From the NCBI GenBank assembly GCA_934149515.1, contig CAKPFD010000005.1, forward strand, positions 22,463-86,462: a DNA stretch of 64,000 nucleotides, given 5' to 3'. Position numbers and translations under genes: made by a program. The notes below the pieces were generated by a model. It was not told where the DNA came from and searched no databases. It saw only the letters and a program-made list of their open reading frames with translations. Position 1 is the first letter of the stretch, and the number at the start of each line of letters is the position of its first letter. This document shows, piece by piece, positions 35,764-44,381 of this stretch. The DNA comes from an uncultured Bacilli bacterium (GTDB taxonomy: Bacteria; Bacillota_I; Bacilli_A; RF39; UBA660).

Positions 35764-37416
35764 ATGAGCAAAATTAAAATATTTAGTTTAGGTGGCTTAA
35801 ATGAAAACGGAAAAAACATGTATGTTGTAACCGTTGATAAGAATATTTATGTATTTGATGCCGGTCTAAAATATGATAACGAAAAAAACTTAGGAATTGA
35901 CTATATCATTCCAAATTATGATTATTTATTAAAACATAGAAAACAAATTAAAGGAATCTTTTTAACTCATGGACATGAAGGAAATATTGGTGCAGTACCA
36001 GATATTTTACAAGCAATGCCAGAAATACCTGTATACGGAACTAAATTAACCTTAGAGTTATTACGCCTTGATTTATCAAAAGAACAAGCGCAAAAAGCAA
36101 AATTAATAGAAATTAAACCACATGTCAAAGTATCTTTAGGAAAAGAAAGTGTTTTTCCAATTGCAATGACACACTCTATTCCAGATGCTGTTTGTTACGT
36201 TTTATACACTAAAGATGGTGCTATCGTTTATACTGGAGACTTTACCTTTGATCACAGTATGAAAGAACCATATAAAACAGATATTGGTAAATTAGCCTAT
36301 GTTGGAAAACAAGGGGTATTATGTTTATTATGTGAATCAATGTATGCTGAAAGAGAAGGGTATACAAGCCCTAACCATCGTGTACAAGATTTTATTAGAA
36401 GTGTTCTTGCTAAAAATGAAAACAGAATCATCGCAACGATCTTTCCCGCACATTTTTATAGAATTCAAGAAATCTTTGATGAGGTAAGTAAAACGCATCG
36501 TAAAATTGTAATCATGGGTAAAAGCTTACAAAACACAATTTCTTATGCAATTAACAATCATTATTTAACAGTTAATAAAAATATTATTGGTGATTTAAGT
36601 AATCTAGAAGATAAAGATGTTGTTGTTTTTATTTCTGATGAAAAAGAAAAACCTTTTGCAAATCTAGAACGTATTACAAAAGGTTATGATCGTTATATCA
36701 AACTAAAACCAACAGATACCATATTCATTACAGAACCATCTTATCCAGGAATAGAAAAACGTCTTGCAACTATCATGGATGAAATTGCTATGCTTGGAGT
36801 AAACACAATAAGCTTATCTAGTAAAAAGCATTTATTGCATCACGCTTCTAAAGAAGACCTAAGTTTATTAATCAATTTAATGCAACCAAAATATTATTTT
36901 CCAGTCAAAGGAGAATATCGTCAACAATATGCTAATGCTGAAACAGCAGAAAGCGTAGGTATTCCAAAAGATCATATCTTATTAAAACAAAATGGCGACG
37001 TTGCATACTTTGAAAATGGCAACTTAGTAGAAACAAATGAACACATCGAAACAGATGAAATCTTAGTAGATGGTAAAAACCAAGGCGATATTGGTGATTT
37101 AGTCTTAAAAGATCGTGAAATGTTAGGAGAAAACGGAATTGTTATTTTAAGTTGCACGCTAGATAGAGAAACCAAAAAAATCTTAGCAGGACCAGAAGTA
37201 TTAACAAGAGGTTTCATTTATGTTAAAGATAATTTAGATTTAGTTGATGAAATTAAACGTTTATCAAAAGAAACCATTGAAGCAAATATCGAAGAAGGAA
37301 CAAAAAGAGTAGATTATGCGAAAATTAAAAATGATGTAAGAGATATTCTTGGAAAATATTTTTATAAAGTAATGGATTCTAAACCAATGATTATTACAGT
37401 TATTCAAGAAGTATAA
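35764..37416 (+). CDS. RNase J family protein, J2-like with altered metal site
   Basis: 550 aa with the full RNase J layout: metallo-beta-lactamase core (1-180 and 350-420), beta-CASP domain (about 190-345) and C-terminal domain. The usual HxHxDH zinc motif reads HGHEGN (His69, His71, then Gly73 and Asn74 for Asp and His), and the later PVHGEY motif reads PVKGEY (Lys382 for His). TGDFTFD and the CESMYAEREG segment are kept. Such losses are known in RNase J2, which works in complex with J1. Likely a regulatory or structural subunit; a catalytic J1 should exist elsewhere. Confidence 0.88.
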   Translation: MSKIKIFSLGGLNENGKNMYVVTVDKNIYVFDAGLKYDNEKNLGIDYIIPNYDYLLKHRKQIKGIFLTHGHEGNIGAVPDILQAMPEIPVYGTKLTLELLRLDLSKEQAQKAKLIEIKPHVKVSLGKESVFPIAMTHSIPDAVCYVLYTKDGAIVYTGDFTFDHSMKEPYKTDIGKLAYVGKQGVLCLLCESMYAEREGYTSPNHRVQDFIRSVLAKNENRIIATIFPAHFYRIQEIFDEVSKTHRKIVIMGKSLQNTISYAINNHYLTVNKNIIGDLSNLEDKDVVVFISDEKEKPFANLERITKGYDRYIKLKPTDTIFITEPSYPGIEKRLATIMDEIAMLGVNTISLSSKKHLLHHASKEDLSLLINLMQPKYYFPVKGEYRQQYANAETAESVGIPKDHILLKQNGDVAYFENGNLVETNEHIETDEILVDGKNQGDIGDLVLKDREMLGENGIVILSCTLDRETKKILAGPEVLTRGFIYVKDNLDLVDEIKRLSKETIEANIEEGTKRVDYAKIKNDVRDILGKYFYKVMDSKPMIITVIQEV

Positions 37417-37423
37417 AGTATGG

Positions 37424-37459
37424 CTGAACAAGGTAAACAAAATACATTGTTCAGTTTTT
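37424..37459 (+). terminator. Intrinsic terminator after the RNase J gene
   Basis: CTGAACAA (37424-37431) pairs with TTGTTCAG (37447-37454), then T5. Confidence 0.85.
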
Positions 37460-37484
37460 CTTTCCTATTAATAATTAAAATGAA

Positions 37485-37513
37485 TTGAAAAACATCATCA
37501 TTCATGTTATGAT
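37485..37513 (+). promoter_or_regulatory. Promoter of surface-protein leader 2
   Basis: TTGAAA (37485-37490), 17-nt spacer, TATGAT (37508-37513). A 6-bp hairpin CTATCT/AGATAG follows at the expected transcript 5' end. Confidence 0.65.
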
Positions 37514-37547
37514 CTATCTAGAAAGATAGAATAGGTAGGTGTTTGAT

Positions 37548-37643
37548 ATGATGGTATTTTCTTCTATTAACCAAAAGTTAACCTGGGGGGGGGGTACTTT
37601 AATCAAGCAATCTATCTATTTTTCTTTTACCACAAAAAAATGA
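37548..37643 (+). CDS. Leader peptide 2 with G10 tract
   Basis: 31-codon ORF starting MMVFSSINQKLTWGGG, preceded by AGGTAGGTG at good spacing. The Trp-Gly-Gly-Gly part is encoded by TGG plus a run of 10 G in total (37585-37594). The stop TGA (37641-37643) touches the base of the following terminator. With one extra G the frame would continue to a TAA at 37652-37654, inside the terminator loop; with one G fewer it would stop within six codons. Conserved with leaders 1 and 3. Confidence 0.55.
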   Translation: MMVFSSINQKLTWGGGTLIKQSIYFSFTTKK

Positions 37644-37672
37644 TCAGGATATAAATGTATTCTGGTCTTTTT
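37642..37672 (+). terminator. Attenuator-type terminator between leader 2 and surface gene 2
   Basis: GATCAGGATA (37642-37651) pairs with TATTCTGGTC (37658-37667) including G-U pairs, then T5. Same element at 50341 and 48301. Confidence 0.7.
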
Positions 37673-37707
37673 CGTGTCTAAAAAATCAAATAAAGGAGTA
37701 AGAACAA

Positions 37708-39747
37708 ATGGAAAAATTAAAAAAGAATAAAGAGAAAATCTTTATGATAGTAGCAGTAATTGTTTTATTTATTGCAGTCGTTGGTGTCAGTTATGCAGCA
37801 TTTAGTTATACTAGAACAGGTGAAAAGTTGAACGCTATTACAACAGGTGCCATCAGAATGAGTTATGAAGAAAGTAGTAATGTTATCTCTATTGATAAAG
37901 CATTACCGACTACTGATGCCACTGGAAAGGTACGTCTAAAAGAAGGTGAATACTTTGATTTCACATTATCTACAACCATTCAGGGAACAACCAATGTTAA
38001 CTGGGAGATTGCAGCACAAGATGTGACAACTGGTAGTAAAAAGATTGATGGTAAATATATCAAACTATATCTAACAGAAGTAGATAGTGCAGGAACAGAA
38101 ACAGAAGTAATGGCACCAACAGCTTATAGTGCTGATACTAGTGCAAATGGTTATACCGGAAGACCTGCCAACATGATGAGTTTAGCAATAGGCTCAACCT
38201 CTACAACTTTTAACAAAAAATACCGTTTAAGGATGTATGTAGATGAATCATATAACCCACAAGGAGATGGAGGAAACTTGGTATTTTCCGTTAAAGTAAA
38301 TGCTTATGGTAAGACAGGAGAAGCAATGTCAAATGGTACTAAAGTAGCAACACAACTACTAAAAGGAGTAGGAAAAAATGGTGCAATAAATACCTCTGAT
38401 TCAGAACAAACATTTATCACTGGAACTAATCCAAATAACTATATTTGGTATAGTGGGAAATTATGGAGGGCAGTATCCGTTGATCCAAGTGATAATAGTG
38501 TAAAATTAGTAACACAATGGAATATATCATCAATACCATACAACGCATCAGGAAATACAGCCTTTGAAGGAAGTTATATGCAACAATGGTTAAATGATAC
38601 AACGAGAGATGGCTTCTTAGGAAATTTAAGAGAACCAGAAAAATTCATTAAAACAGATAGTGTTTGGAATGCAACATTAACAACTGCAACGACAAAACCA
38701 GCCAAAACAACCATGGTAACAAGTGCTGTAGGTTTATTAAATATGTATGAATATACAATGAGTTATAAAGGTACAACATATTCAAATGGTTATTTAAATA
38801 ATGGTCTATATTGGTGGATATTAACACCATATAACACGTTTAGCGTCCGTTTTGTGAGCTACAATGGCACTGCGGACAACAGCGATGTTACGGATTCGAA
38901 CGGTGGGCGCCCCGCAATTAATCTAAAATCTAGTGTAGAAATCGTATCAGGTTCTGGAACAGCAAGTGATCCATATCGTCTAAAAGGAGATAATGATACA
39001 CCAACATCTGGCACCAAACTAGCAACAAGATATAGTGGAGAATACATTCGATTTGGAACTAGAGATAATAACCTTTATCAAATTGTCAGTCATGAAACAG
39101 AAGAGATGACGAAAATAGTAAGTGCTATACCTTTAAAAGAAAATGGGAGCTATAAAACAATATCATTTAATGATGGTTCATCATCAACAGCGATAAAAGA
39201 TTTTTCAAATAATATGTATAGAAAAATGAGTAATCATGAAAATTACGTAGTAGTAGAATCAATTATAGATGATGATCCGATTTATTCTAACAGTAATACC
39301 ATAGGAAGTTTCTTGAATAGAGCATATCTAACAAATAGTAGCTATCTAACAACTGATCAAGTAAATATGATAGAAGATAATGTAACATGGTATTTGGGAG
39401 CAGTAGGAACTGAGACGAGTTATAATTATAAACTAGCAAAATATGTAAGTGAAGCAAGTACAAATTTAACTTCAAATACAGCAACAGCAAAAGTCGGATT
39501 ATTAAGATATGGAGAATTAAATTCTGGACAGTTTGATAGATACGAAAATAATACAAGTTATTGGACATTAACACCATTTGTTTCGTTGGGACTTCATGAT
39601 ATAAATAACTATGGCAGTTCAATAAATGTTAAACCGACTAAATCAGATAAGGAAGGAATACGTCCAACATTTAACTTAGCTTCTAATGTTGTGATCACGT
39701 CTGGTGATGGCACGAAAGATAATCCTTTTGAAGTAGCACTCCAGTAA
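37708..39747 (+). CDS. Variable surface protein 2 (paralogue of 23979-26051)
   Basis: 679 aa. Same plan as surface protein 1: membrane segment (residues 11-33), TasA-like domain (about 35-205, almost identical to its paralogues), then two DUF6273-like domains (about 240-415 and 435-679). The first domain carries variable block VR3 (from residue 379). In the second domain the equivalent stretch (near 39580-39680) is A+T-rich and lacks the TCG/GCG/ACG backbone, so it seems not to be diversified. Start ATG after AAAGGAG. Probably a surface-exposed ligand-binding protein. Confidence 0.75.
   Translation: MEKLKKNKEKIFMIVAVIVLFIAVVGVSYAAFSYTRTGEKLNAITTGAIRMSYEESSNVISIDKALPTTDATGKVRLKEGEYFDFTLSTTIQGTTNVNWEIAAQDVTTGSKKIDGKYIKLYLTEVDSAGTETEVMAPTAYSADTSANGYTGRPANMMSLAIGSTSTTFNKKYRLRMYVDESYNPQGDGGNLVFSVKVNAYGKTGEAMSNGTKVATQLLKGVGKNGAINTSDSEQTFITGTNPNNYIWYSGKLWRAVSVDPSDNSVKLVTQWNISSIPYNASGNTAFEGSYMQQWLNDTTRDGFLGNLREPEKFIKTDSVWNATLTTATTKPAKTTMVTSAVGLLNMYEYTMSYKGTTYSNGYLNNGLYWWILTPYNTFSVRFVSYNGTADNSDVTDSNGGRPAINLKSSVEIVSGSGTASDPYRLKGDNDTPTSGTKLATRYSGEYIRFGTRDNNLYQIVSHETEEMTKIVSAIPLKENGSYKTISFNDGSSSTAIKDFSNNMYRKMSNHENYVVVESIIDDDPIYSNSNTIGSFLNRAYLTNSSYLTTDQVNMIEDNVTWYLGAVGTETSYNYKLAKYVSEASTNLTSNTATAKVGLLRYGELNSGQFDRYENNTSYWTLTPFVSLGLHDINNYGSSINVKPTKSDKEGIRPTFNLASNVVITSGDGTKDNPFEVALQ
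38842..38919 (+). repeat. Hypervariable block VR3 (surface protein 2)
   Basis: Encodes SVRFVSYNGTADNSD then VTDSNGGRPAI. It is the closest match to the template-like sequence at 26157 (gapless over 72 nt). Nine of 23 template adenines differ, versus three of the 40 non-adenine bases before the last 9 nt. Confidence 0.62.
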
Positions 39748-39748
39748 C

Positions 39749-39780
39749 AAAAAGATAGGGTAACTCCCTGTTTTTTTTGT
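39749..39780 (+). terminator. Intrinsic terminator after surface gene 2
   Basis: Short AGGG/CCCT stem with outer A/T pairs, followed by T8. Confidence 0.7.
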
Positions 39781-39826
39781 TTCTAAATCCACCCACTATA
39801 GAATAAGATACAAGTAGAGGTGGAAT

Positions 39827-40693
39827 ATGCTAAAAAAGATACTACAAATCCTTTTTGTTTTGTTATTAGTAATATTTAGTTTTTACTATACGGATAAAGC
39901 AATTGTTTTATTAGAACAAAAAGATCCCATCATGAAACAACTAAAGGAAATAGAGGCCACTTACTATGAAGCAGCACAAGATGCAACTATCAATAATCAA
40001 TATATAACGCCAGGTTATAATGGTAAGAAAATAGATTTAGAAAAAAGCTTTCAAAAGATGAAACAATATGGTGCTTATAATGATACTCTTTTAGTGTTTG
40101 AAGAAACAAAACCAACCATTTCCATCGATGAATACTATGATCATTATATTTCTTCTGGTAACGGTTTTACCAATAATATAGCACTTGTTTTTAAAGTCAA
40201 ACCACAAGATGATATAACCACTATCAAAAATATTTTAGATGAAAACAATGTAAGAGGTACCTTTTTTATTGATGGTTTATTCTTAGATGAACACACTCAA
40301 CAAGTGATGGATTTAGTAAAAGATTTTCATGAAGTAGAATTATTAAGCTACGACAATACTTATAACGAACAACTATTTACAGCATCCCTATCAAAACTTC
40401 AAACACTTACCAATACGAAACCAAACTATTGTTATGCTGAATATGATCAAAAAGAAGTCCTAGAATTATGTCAGAAAAATAATTTGCATACCATCATTCC
40501 TACTGCCATCATTACTGCTAATCCATATAAAAAAGTAAAACAAAATCTAAAAAGTGGTAAAATTATCAGCCTTACACCAACTACCGCTACTATCAAAGAA
40601 TTACCAGTCGTCATCCATTACATCAAACAAAAAGGCTACACCCTAGATACTCTAGATAATCTCTTGAATGAAGGGAGAAGTTTCGAAAAATAA
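39827..40693 (+). CDS. Degenerate polysaccharide-deacetylase-like membrane protein
   Basis: 288 aa with one N-terminal helix (residues 5-23). Residues about 115-285 follow the NodB fold pattern: a core strand IALVFKVKP, VRGTFFIDGLFL, HEVELLSYDNTYNEQL, then C-terminal strands. The catalytic TFDDGP motif is replaced (VFKVKPQDD) and the HxxxH zinc motif is missing, so it is probably not an active deacetylase. A sugar-binding or regulatory role at the cell wall is possible. Fold call is moderate. Confidence 0.55.
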   Translation: MLKKILQILFVLLLVIFSFYYTDKAIVLLEQKDPIMKQLKEIEATYYEAAQDATINNQYITPGYNGKKIDLEKSFQKMKQYGAYNDTLLVFEETKPTISIDEYYDHYISSGNGFTNNIALVFKVKPQDDITTIKNILDENNVRGTFFIDGLFLDEHTQQVMDLVKDFHEVELLSYDNTYNEQLFTASLSKLQTLTNTKPNYCYAEYDQKEVLELCQKNNLHTIIPTAIITANPYKKVKQNLKSGKIISLTPTTATIKELPVVIHYIKQKGYTLDTLDNLLNEGRSFEK

Positions 40694-40694
40694 T

Positions 40695-40722
40695 TTGACA
40701 AATCATAATTTTGTAGTACAAT
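40695..40722 (+). promoter_or_regulatory. Promoter of the T-box leader
   Basis: TTGACA (40695-40700), 16-nt spacer, TACAAT (40717-40722). Confidence 0.75.
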
Positions 40723-40728
40723 GTAAGA

Positions 40729-40955
40729 CATAGAGAAAAATGTTTGAGCAAGGACAAGATAAAAGGAATCATTTTAAATTAGAGACTTCATGGTAGGTGA
40801 AAATGAAGAAAATATCCTTTTGTTACTACCTTAGTAAATTGAATTAGTAAAAGTAATTCCGGTGTTGAGCCGTTATCTAGAAATGAAGGTAAACAAGGGA
40901 TGGTACCGTGTTCATGCACTCCTGTTGATGATAAATCAATGGGAGTTTTTAATTG
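40729..40955 (+). promoter_or_regulatory. T-box riboswitch of the thrS operon
   Basis: About 225 nt of non-coding leader ending with the conserved T-box AGGGATGGTACCGTG (40896-40910) and an intrinsic terminator (ACTCCTGTTGAT 40918-40929 with ATCAATGGGAGT 40935-40946, then T). It senses uncharged tRNA, which stabilises the antiterminator. The downstream thrS implies tRNA-Thr. I cannot place the specifier codon with certainty; a stem I closed by AAAAGGA/TCCTTTT is visible. Confidence 0.9.
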
Positions 40956-40972
40956 GGGGAGGAAATACAATT

Positions 40973-41392
40973 ATGAGCAAAAAAAGAATACAAAAAAGTA
41001 AAAAAGATTGTCTATCCATTTATCGTTTTATGGATAATTGGTTAGACGTCAAAAAACCAATCTGGAATAAAATGCACCACAAAGAAATGAAAACCTATCT
41101 TTTAATAAAAGGGTATCATTTACCAAAAAATGCTTCCATGCACTTTGCCGAAAAACAAGATCATCTAGAAAATGATTATCTCTATGTACGAGATGCTGCC
41201 GGAACGATCGCTTGCTATCACAATCCTCAAAGCTTTCATCCAAATCAGCTATTACAAGAATTACAAACCGTCAGTCAAGAAGAACTACAAAGAAGAAGAC
41301 AAACAATCTTACAACAAATGGCGACACAAGAAATAATAGAACCACAAACCGAAAAAGTAAAAACAAAGAAAAAAGTACAAGGAGGAAACTAA
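40973..41392 (+). CDS. Hypothetical protein between the T-box and thrS
   Basis: 139 aa, very basic N-terminus (MSKKRIQKSKKD), mixed middle, and a Lys/Gln/Glu-rich C-terminal helix. No recognised domain. The start at 40973 has GGGGGAGG upstream; the frame is open further upstream, but that part is inside the T-box. It ends 1 nt before thrS, so both are under T-box control, suggesting a link with threonine or translation. Confidence 0.6.
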   Translation: MSKKRIQKSKKDCLSIYRFMDNWLDVKKPIWNKMHHKEMKTYLLIKGYHLPKNASMHFAEKQDHLENDYLYVRDAAGTIACYHNPQSFHPNQLLQELQTVSQEELQRRRQTILQQMATQEIIEPQTEKVKTKKKVQGGN

Positions 41393-41393
41393 A

Positions 41394-43154
41394 ATGAAAA
41401 ATATTAAAGAAGATAAAGAACTAATGCCCCTAAATCATAGTTGTGCCCATTTACTAGCAGAGGCTGTAAAAAGTTTATATCCAAATGCCAAATTCTGGGT
41501 AGGACCAGTAATAGAAGAGGGATTTTATTATGACATAGATTTAGGTGATGAAACACTAACCGATGAAGACTTACCTAAAATCGAAAAAGAAATGAAGAAA
41601 ATTGCCAAAGGAAATAAAAAAATTGTTCGTCATGAATTAACAAAAGATGAAGCTTTAGAAATGTTTAAAAATGATCCATATAAAGTAGATCTTATCAATG
41701 AATTTCCAGCTGATGAAGTAATTACTTGCTATACCCAAGGTGAATTTACTGATCTATGTCGTGGACCACATGTTGAATCAACCAAAGAATTAAGACATTT
41801 TAAATTACTAAAATGTAGTGGTGCTTACTATAAAGGCGATTCTAAAAATAAAATGTTGCAAAGAATTTATGGTGTATGCTACAAAAACGAAGAAGATCTA
41901 GAATCTCATTTAAAAGAACTAGAAGAAGCCAAAGAAAGAGATCATAGAAAACTAGGCAAAGACTTAGGAATCTTTATGTTATCTGATTTAGTAGGAAGAG
42001 GTCTGCCTTTATGGCTACCTAATGGTTATACCTTATGGAGAACAATTCAAAACTATATCACTGAAAAAGAAGTAGCTCATGGCTACAAACACGTTCATAC
42101 ACCAGATCTTGGTAGTGTGGAACTATATAAAACATCAGGACATTGGGATCATTATAAAGACGATATGTTCCCAGCAATGGAATTAGATGAAGAAGCATAT
42201 GTTTTACGTCCAATGAACTGTCCGCATCATATGGTGATTTATGGTAATCAGCTTCATTCTTATCGTGATTTACCAATTCGAATAGCTGAAATAGCAAATG
42301 ACTTTAGATATGAAGCAGCAGGAGCTGTAAAAGGTATTGAAAGAGCAAGATCATTTACGCAAAATGACTCTCATATTTTCTGTACACCAGAACAAATTGA
42401 AAAAGAATTTAAAGGTGTGTTAGACTTAATTATCGAAGTATATAAAGATTTTAATATCGATATTACAAAACACAAATTCAGATTATCTTTAAGAGATAAA
42501 AATGATAAAGAAAAATACTTTGATGATGATGAAATGTGGAACAATGCTGAAGGTGCTTTAAGAAAAGTATTAACAGATCTAAAAGTAGACTTTATCGAAG
42601 CTGAAGGAGAAGCAGCTTTCTATGGACCAAAACTTGATATTTTAATTAAACCAGCTGTTGGTAATGAAGTAGCTATTCCAACCATCCAATTAGATTTCTT
42701 ATTACCAAGAAGATTTAACTTAACGTATATCAACGAACAAGGGGAAAAGAAAACACCAGTTGTTATCCATCGTGCGATATTAGGTTCCCTTGATAGATTT
42801 ATTGCTTTCTTACTAGAAGAAACCAAAGGTAATTTACCGCTATGGCTAGCACCAATTGGTGTAGAAGTTATTCCAGTATCTAGTGAACATCACTTAGAAT
42901 ATGCTAAAGAAGTATATGAAGCTTTAAAACAACATGGCATTAGAGTAGAACTAGATGATCGAAACGAAAAACTAGGATATCGTCTAAGAGAAGCACAAAC
43001 TAAAAAAATAAGATACAATGTTATCTTAGGAGAACAAGAACAACAAAACCATACCATTAGTTATCGCCTTCATGGAAAACAAGAAACAAATACCGTTTCT
43101 TTAGAAGAATTTATAAATCTTCTACAAGAAGAAATTGCTTCTAAGAAAAACTAA
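41394..43154 (+). CDS. thrS: Threonyl-tRNA synthetase
   Basis: 586 aa class II synthetase. Editing (SAD) domain with HSCAHLLAEAVKSLYPNAKFWVGP and CRGPHV; catalytic core with motif 1, motif 2 (NDFRYEAAGAVKGIERARSFTQNDSHIF) and motif 3 (VVIHRAILGSLDRFIAFLLE); and an anticodon-binding domain (about 485-586). It lacks the N-terminal TGS domain found in longer forms (usual length about 640). Regulated by the T-box upstream. Confidence 0.97.
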   Translation: MKNIKEDKELMPLNHSCAHLLAEAVKSLYPNAKFWVGPVIEEGFYYDIDLGDETLTDEDLPKIEKEMKKIAKGNKKIVRHELTKDEALEMFKNDPYKVDLINEFPADEVITCYTQGEFTDLCRGPHVESTKELRHFKLLKCSGAYYKGDSKNKMLQRIYGVCYKNEEDLESHLKELEEAKERDHRKLGKDLGIFMLSDLVGRGLPLWLPNGYTLWRTIQNYITEKEVAHGYKHVHTPDLGSVELYKTSGHWDHYKDDMFPAMELDEEAYVLRPMNCPHHMVIYGNQLHSYRDLPIRIAEIANDFRYEAAGAVKGIERARSFTQNDSHIFCTPEQIEKEFKGVLDLIIEVYKDFNIDITKHKFRLSLRDKNDKEKYFDDDEMWNNAEGALRKVLTDLKVDFIEAEGEAAFYGPKLDILIKPAVGNEVAIPTIQLDFLLPRRFNLTYINEQGEKKTPVVIHRAILGSLDRFIAFLLEETKGNLPLWLAPIGVEVIPVSSEHHLEYAKEVYEALKQHGIRVELDDRNEKLGYRLREAQTKKIRYNVILGEQEQQNHTISYRLHGKQETNTVSLEEFINLLQEEIASKKN

Positions 43155-43160
43155 CAAAAA

Positions 43161-43196
43161 AAGAACTTCAAAATCAATTTCTTGAAGTTCTTTTCT
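43161..43196. terminator. Bidirectional terminator between thrS and the ZnuA-like gene
   Basis: AAGAACTTCAA pairs with TTGAAGTTCTT; A run on the left, T run on the right, so it serves both convergent genes. Confidence 0.85.
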
Positions 43197-43197
43197 T

Positions 43198-44094
43198 TTA
43201 ATTTGTGGTTTCACTACCGTGATATAATTCTTCTTTTAAACTATCTAAGTTTTGATTCATTAAAGTAGTATAATCACTTTTCGTTTTTCTTTGTTCATCA
43301 CTAATAACTGCAAAAGAATTAAAATAAGCATACTTTAAAGTATTTGGATAAGTATTGATCATATTTTGAACATTTTTCGTAACTGCTTGATTCTTATAAG
43401 TAAATATTTTAGTAATAGAACCATTTTCAATCAAATCTTGAATCTCTGCTAGTTCTTTTGCGCTAGTATCATCATTTAATAAATACACTGTAAGACCATA
43501 TTTTTCTAAGAATTTATAAGTTTTATCACTTGCTACAATTGTTTTATAAGGGGCATTTTCAATCGCTAAGCGAATATCAACATCTAGTTTAGAAATATCT
43601 ACTTTTAATGCTTCATAATTAGTATCAATTTCTTCTTTTAAATAAGTATTTTCAATATATTCACGTAATCCGATGCGAACATTTTGACTCATCATCAACA
43701 TAAAAGAAGGATCAGCCCAAAGCTCATTCGTACCAGTTTCATTTTCTAACACATAAGAACTATCAATAATCTTTAAGTTATTATTATAATCTAAAAGTTC
43801 TACGGCAAGTTCTCTATCTCTTTCAATCAAGCCGGTATAAACAAATAAATCTTTTTTCGCTACATCTTTTTTCTGCTTTTTCGTTAACTGATAACTATCT
43901 ACATTAATACCATCTGGATAAATAGATGAAATAGTAGCATGTTTTCCATATAATCTAGTAATAATATATTCATTTGGATAATTACTAGTTGCAATAGAAA
44001 TATCTTCCATATCATCTTTTTTACAACCACAACAAAGAAATAGTAAACCACTAAGTAGACTAACTTTTGCAATTTTTTTCCACATTATTTTCAT
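43198..44094 (-). CDS. ZnuA/AdcA-like substrate-binding lipoprotein lacking the zinc histidines
   Basis: 298 aa, signal peptide with a Cys-rich lipobox region (LFLCCGC, residues 18-24), so probably a lipoprotein. The fold pattern is cluster A-I metal-binding (SNYPNEYIITRLYG; KKDLFVYTGLIERD; LYHGSETTN at the end). The usual ligands are gone: the PHxYEP-type site reads VDSYQL (Ser67) and HxWxDP reads ELWADP (Glu124). Metal binding may be changed or lost. No ABC permease or ATPase is adjacent. The start overlaps yidD by 35 nt on the same strand. Confidence 0.75.
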   Translation of the reverse strand: MKIMWKKIAKVSLLSGLLFLCCGCKKDDMEDISIATSNYPNEYIITRLYGKHATISSIYPDGINVDSYQLTKKQKKDVAKKDLFVYTGLIERDRELAVELLDYNNNLKIIDSSYVLENETGTNELWADPSFMLMMSQNVRIGLREYIENTYLKEEIDTNYEALKVDISKLDVDIRLAIENAPYKTIVASDKTYKFLEKYGLTVYLLNDDTSAKELAEIQDLIENGSITKIFTYKNQAVTKNVQNMINTYPNTLKYAYFNSFAVISDEQRKTKSDYTTLMNQNLDSLKEELYHGSETTN

Positions 44095-44314
44095 TTCCTG
44101 CCTCTTTTCTTATCACCGGATCATAACCAAATCTAGCACCAGGGTGGCATCGTAAAATTCGCTTGATACCAAGAAATATACCCTTGATGACTCCAAATGT
44201 TTCAATCGCTTCTATCATATAATCAGAACAAGTTGGATAAAAATGACAAGAAGCATGAAAACTACCCGGTATTTTCTGATATAGATGAATACATGCAATA
44301 CATAATTTTTTCAT
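44060..44314 (-). CDS. yidD: Membrane protein insertion efficiency factor YidD
   Basis: 84 aa. Family signature HFYPTCSDYMIEAIETFG, then GIKRILRCHPGARFGYDPV. Amphipathic N-terminal helix. Assists YidC-dependent insertion. Overlaps the downstream lipoprotein gene. Confidence 0.93.
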   Translation of the reverse strand: MKKLCIACIHLYQKIPGSFHASCHFYPTCSDYMIEAIETFGVIKGIFLGIKRILRCHPGARFGYDPVIRKEAGNENNVEKNCKS

Positions 44315-44381
44315 CCTATCACCATCATCATTGTACTATAAATCGGTAAAATTGGCAATTAGTAAATCATAGAAAGGAAAC

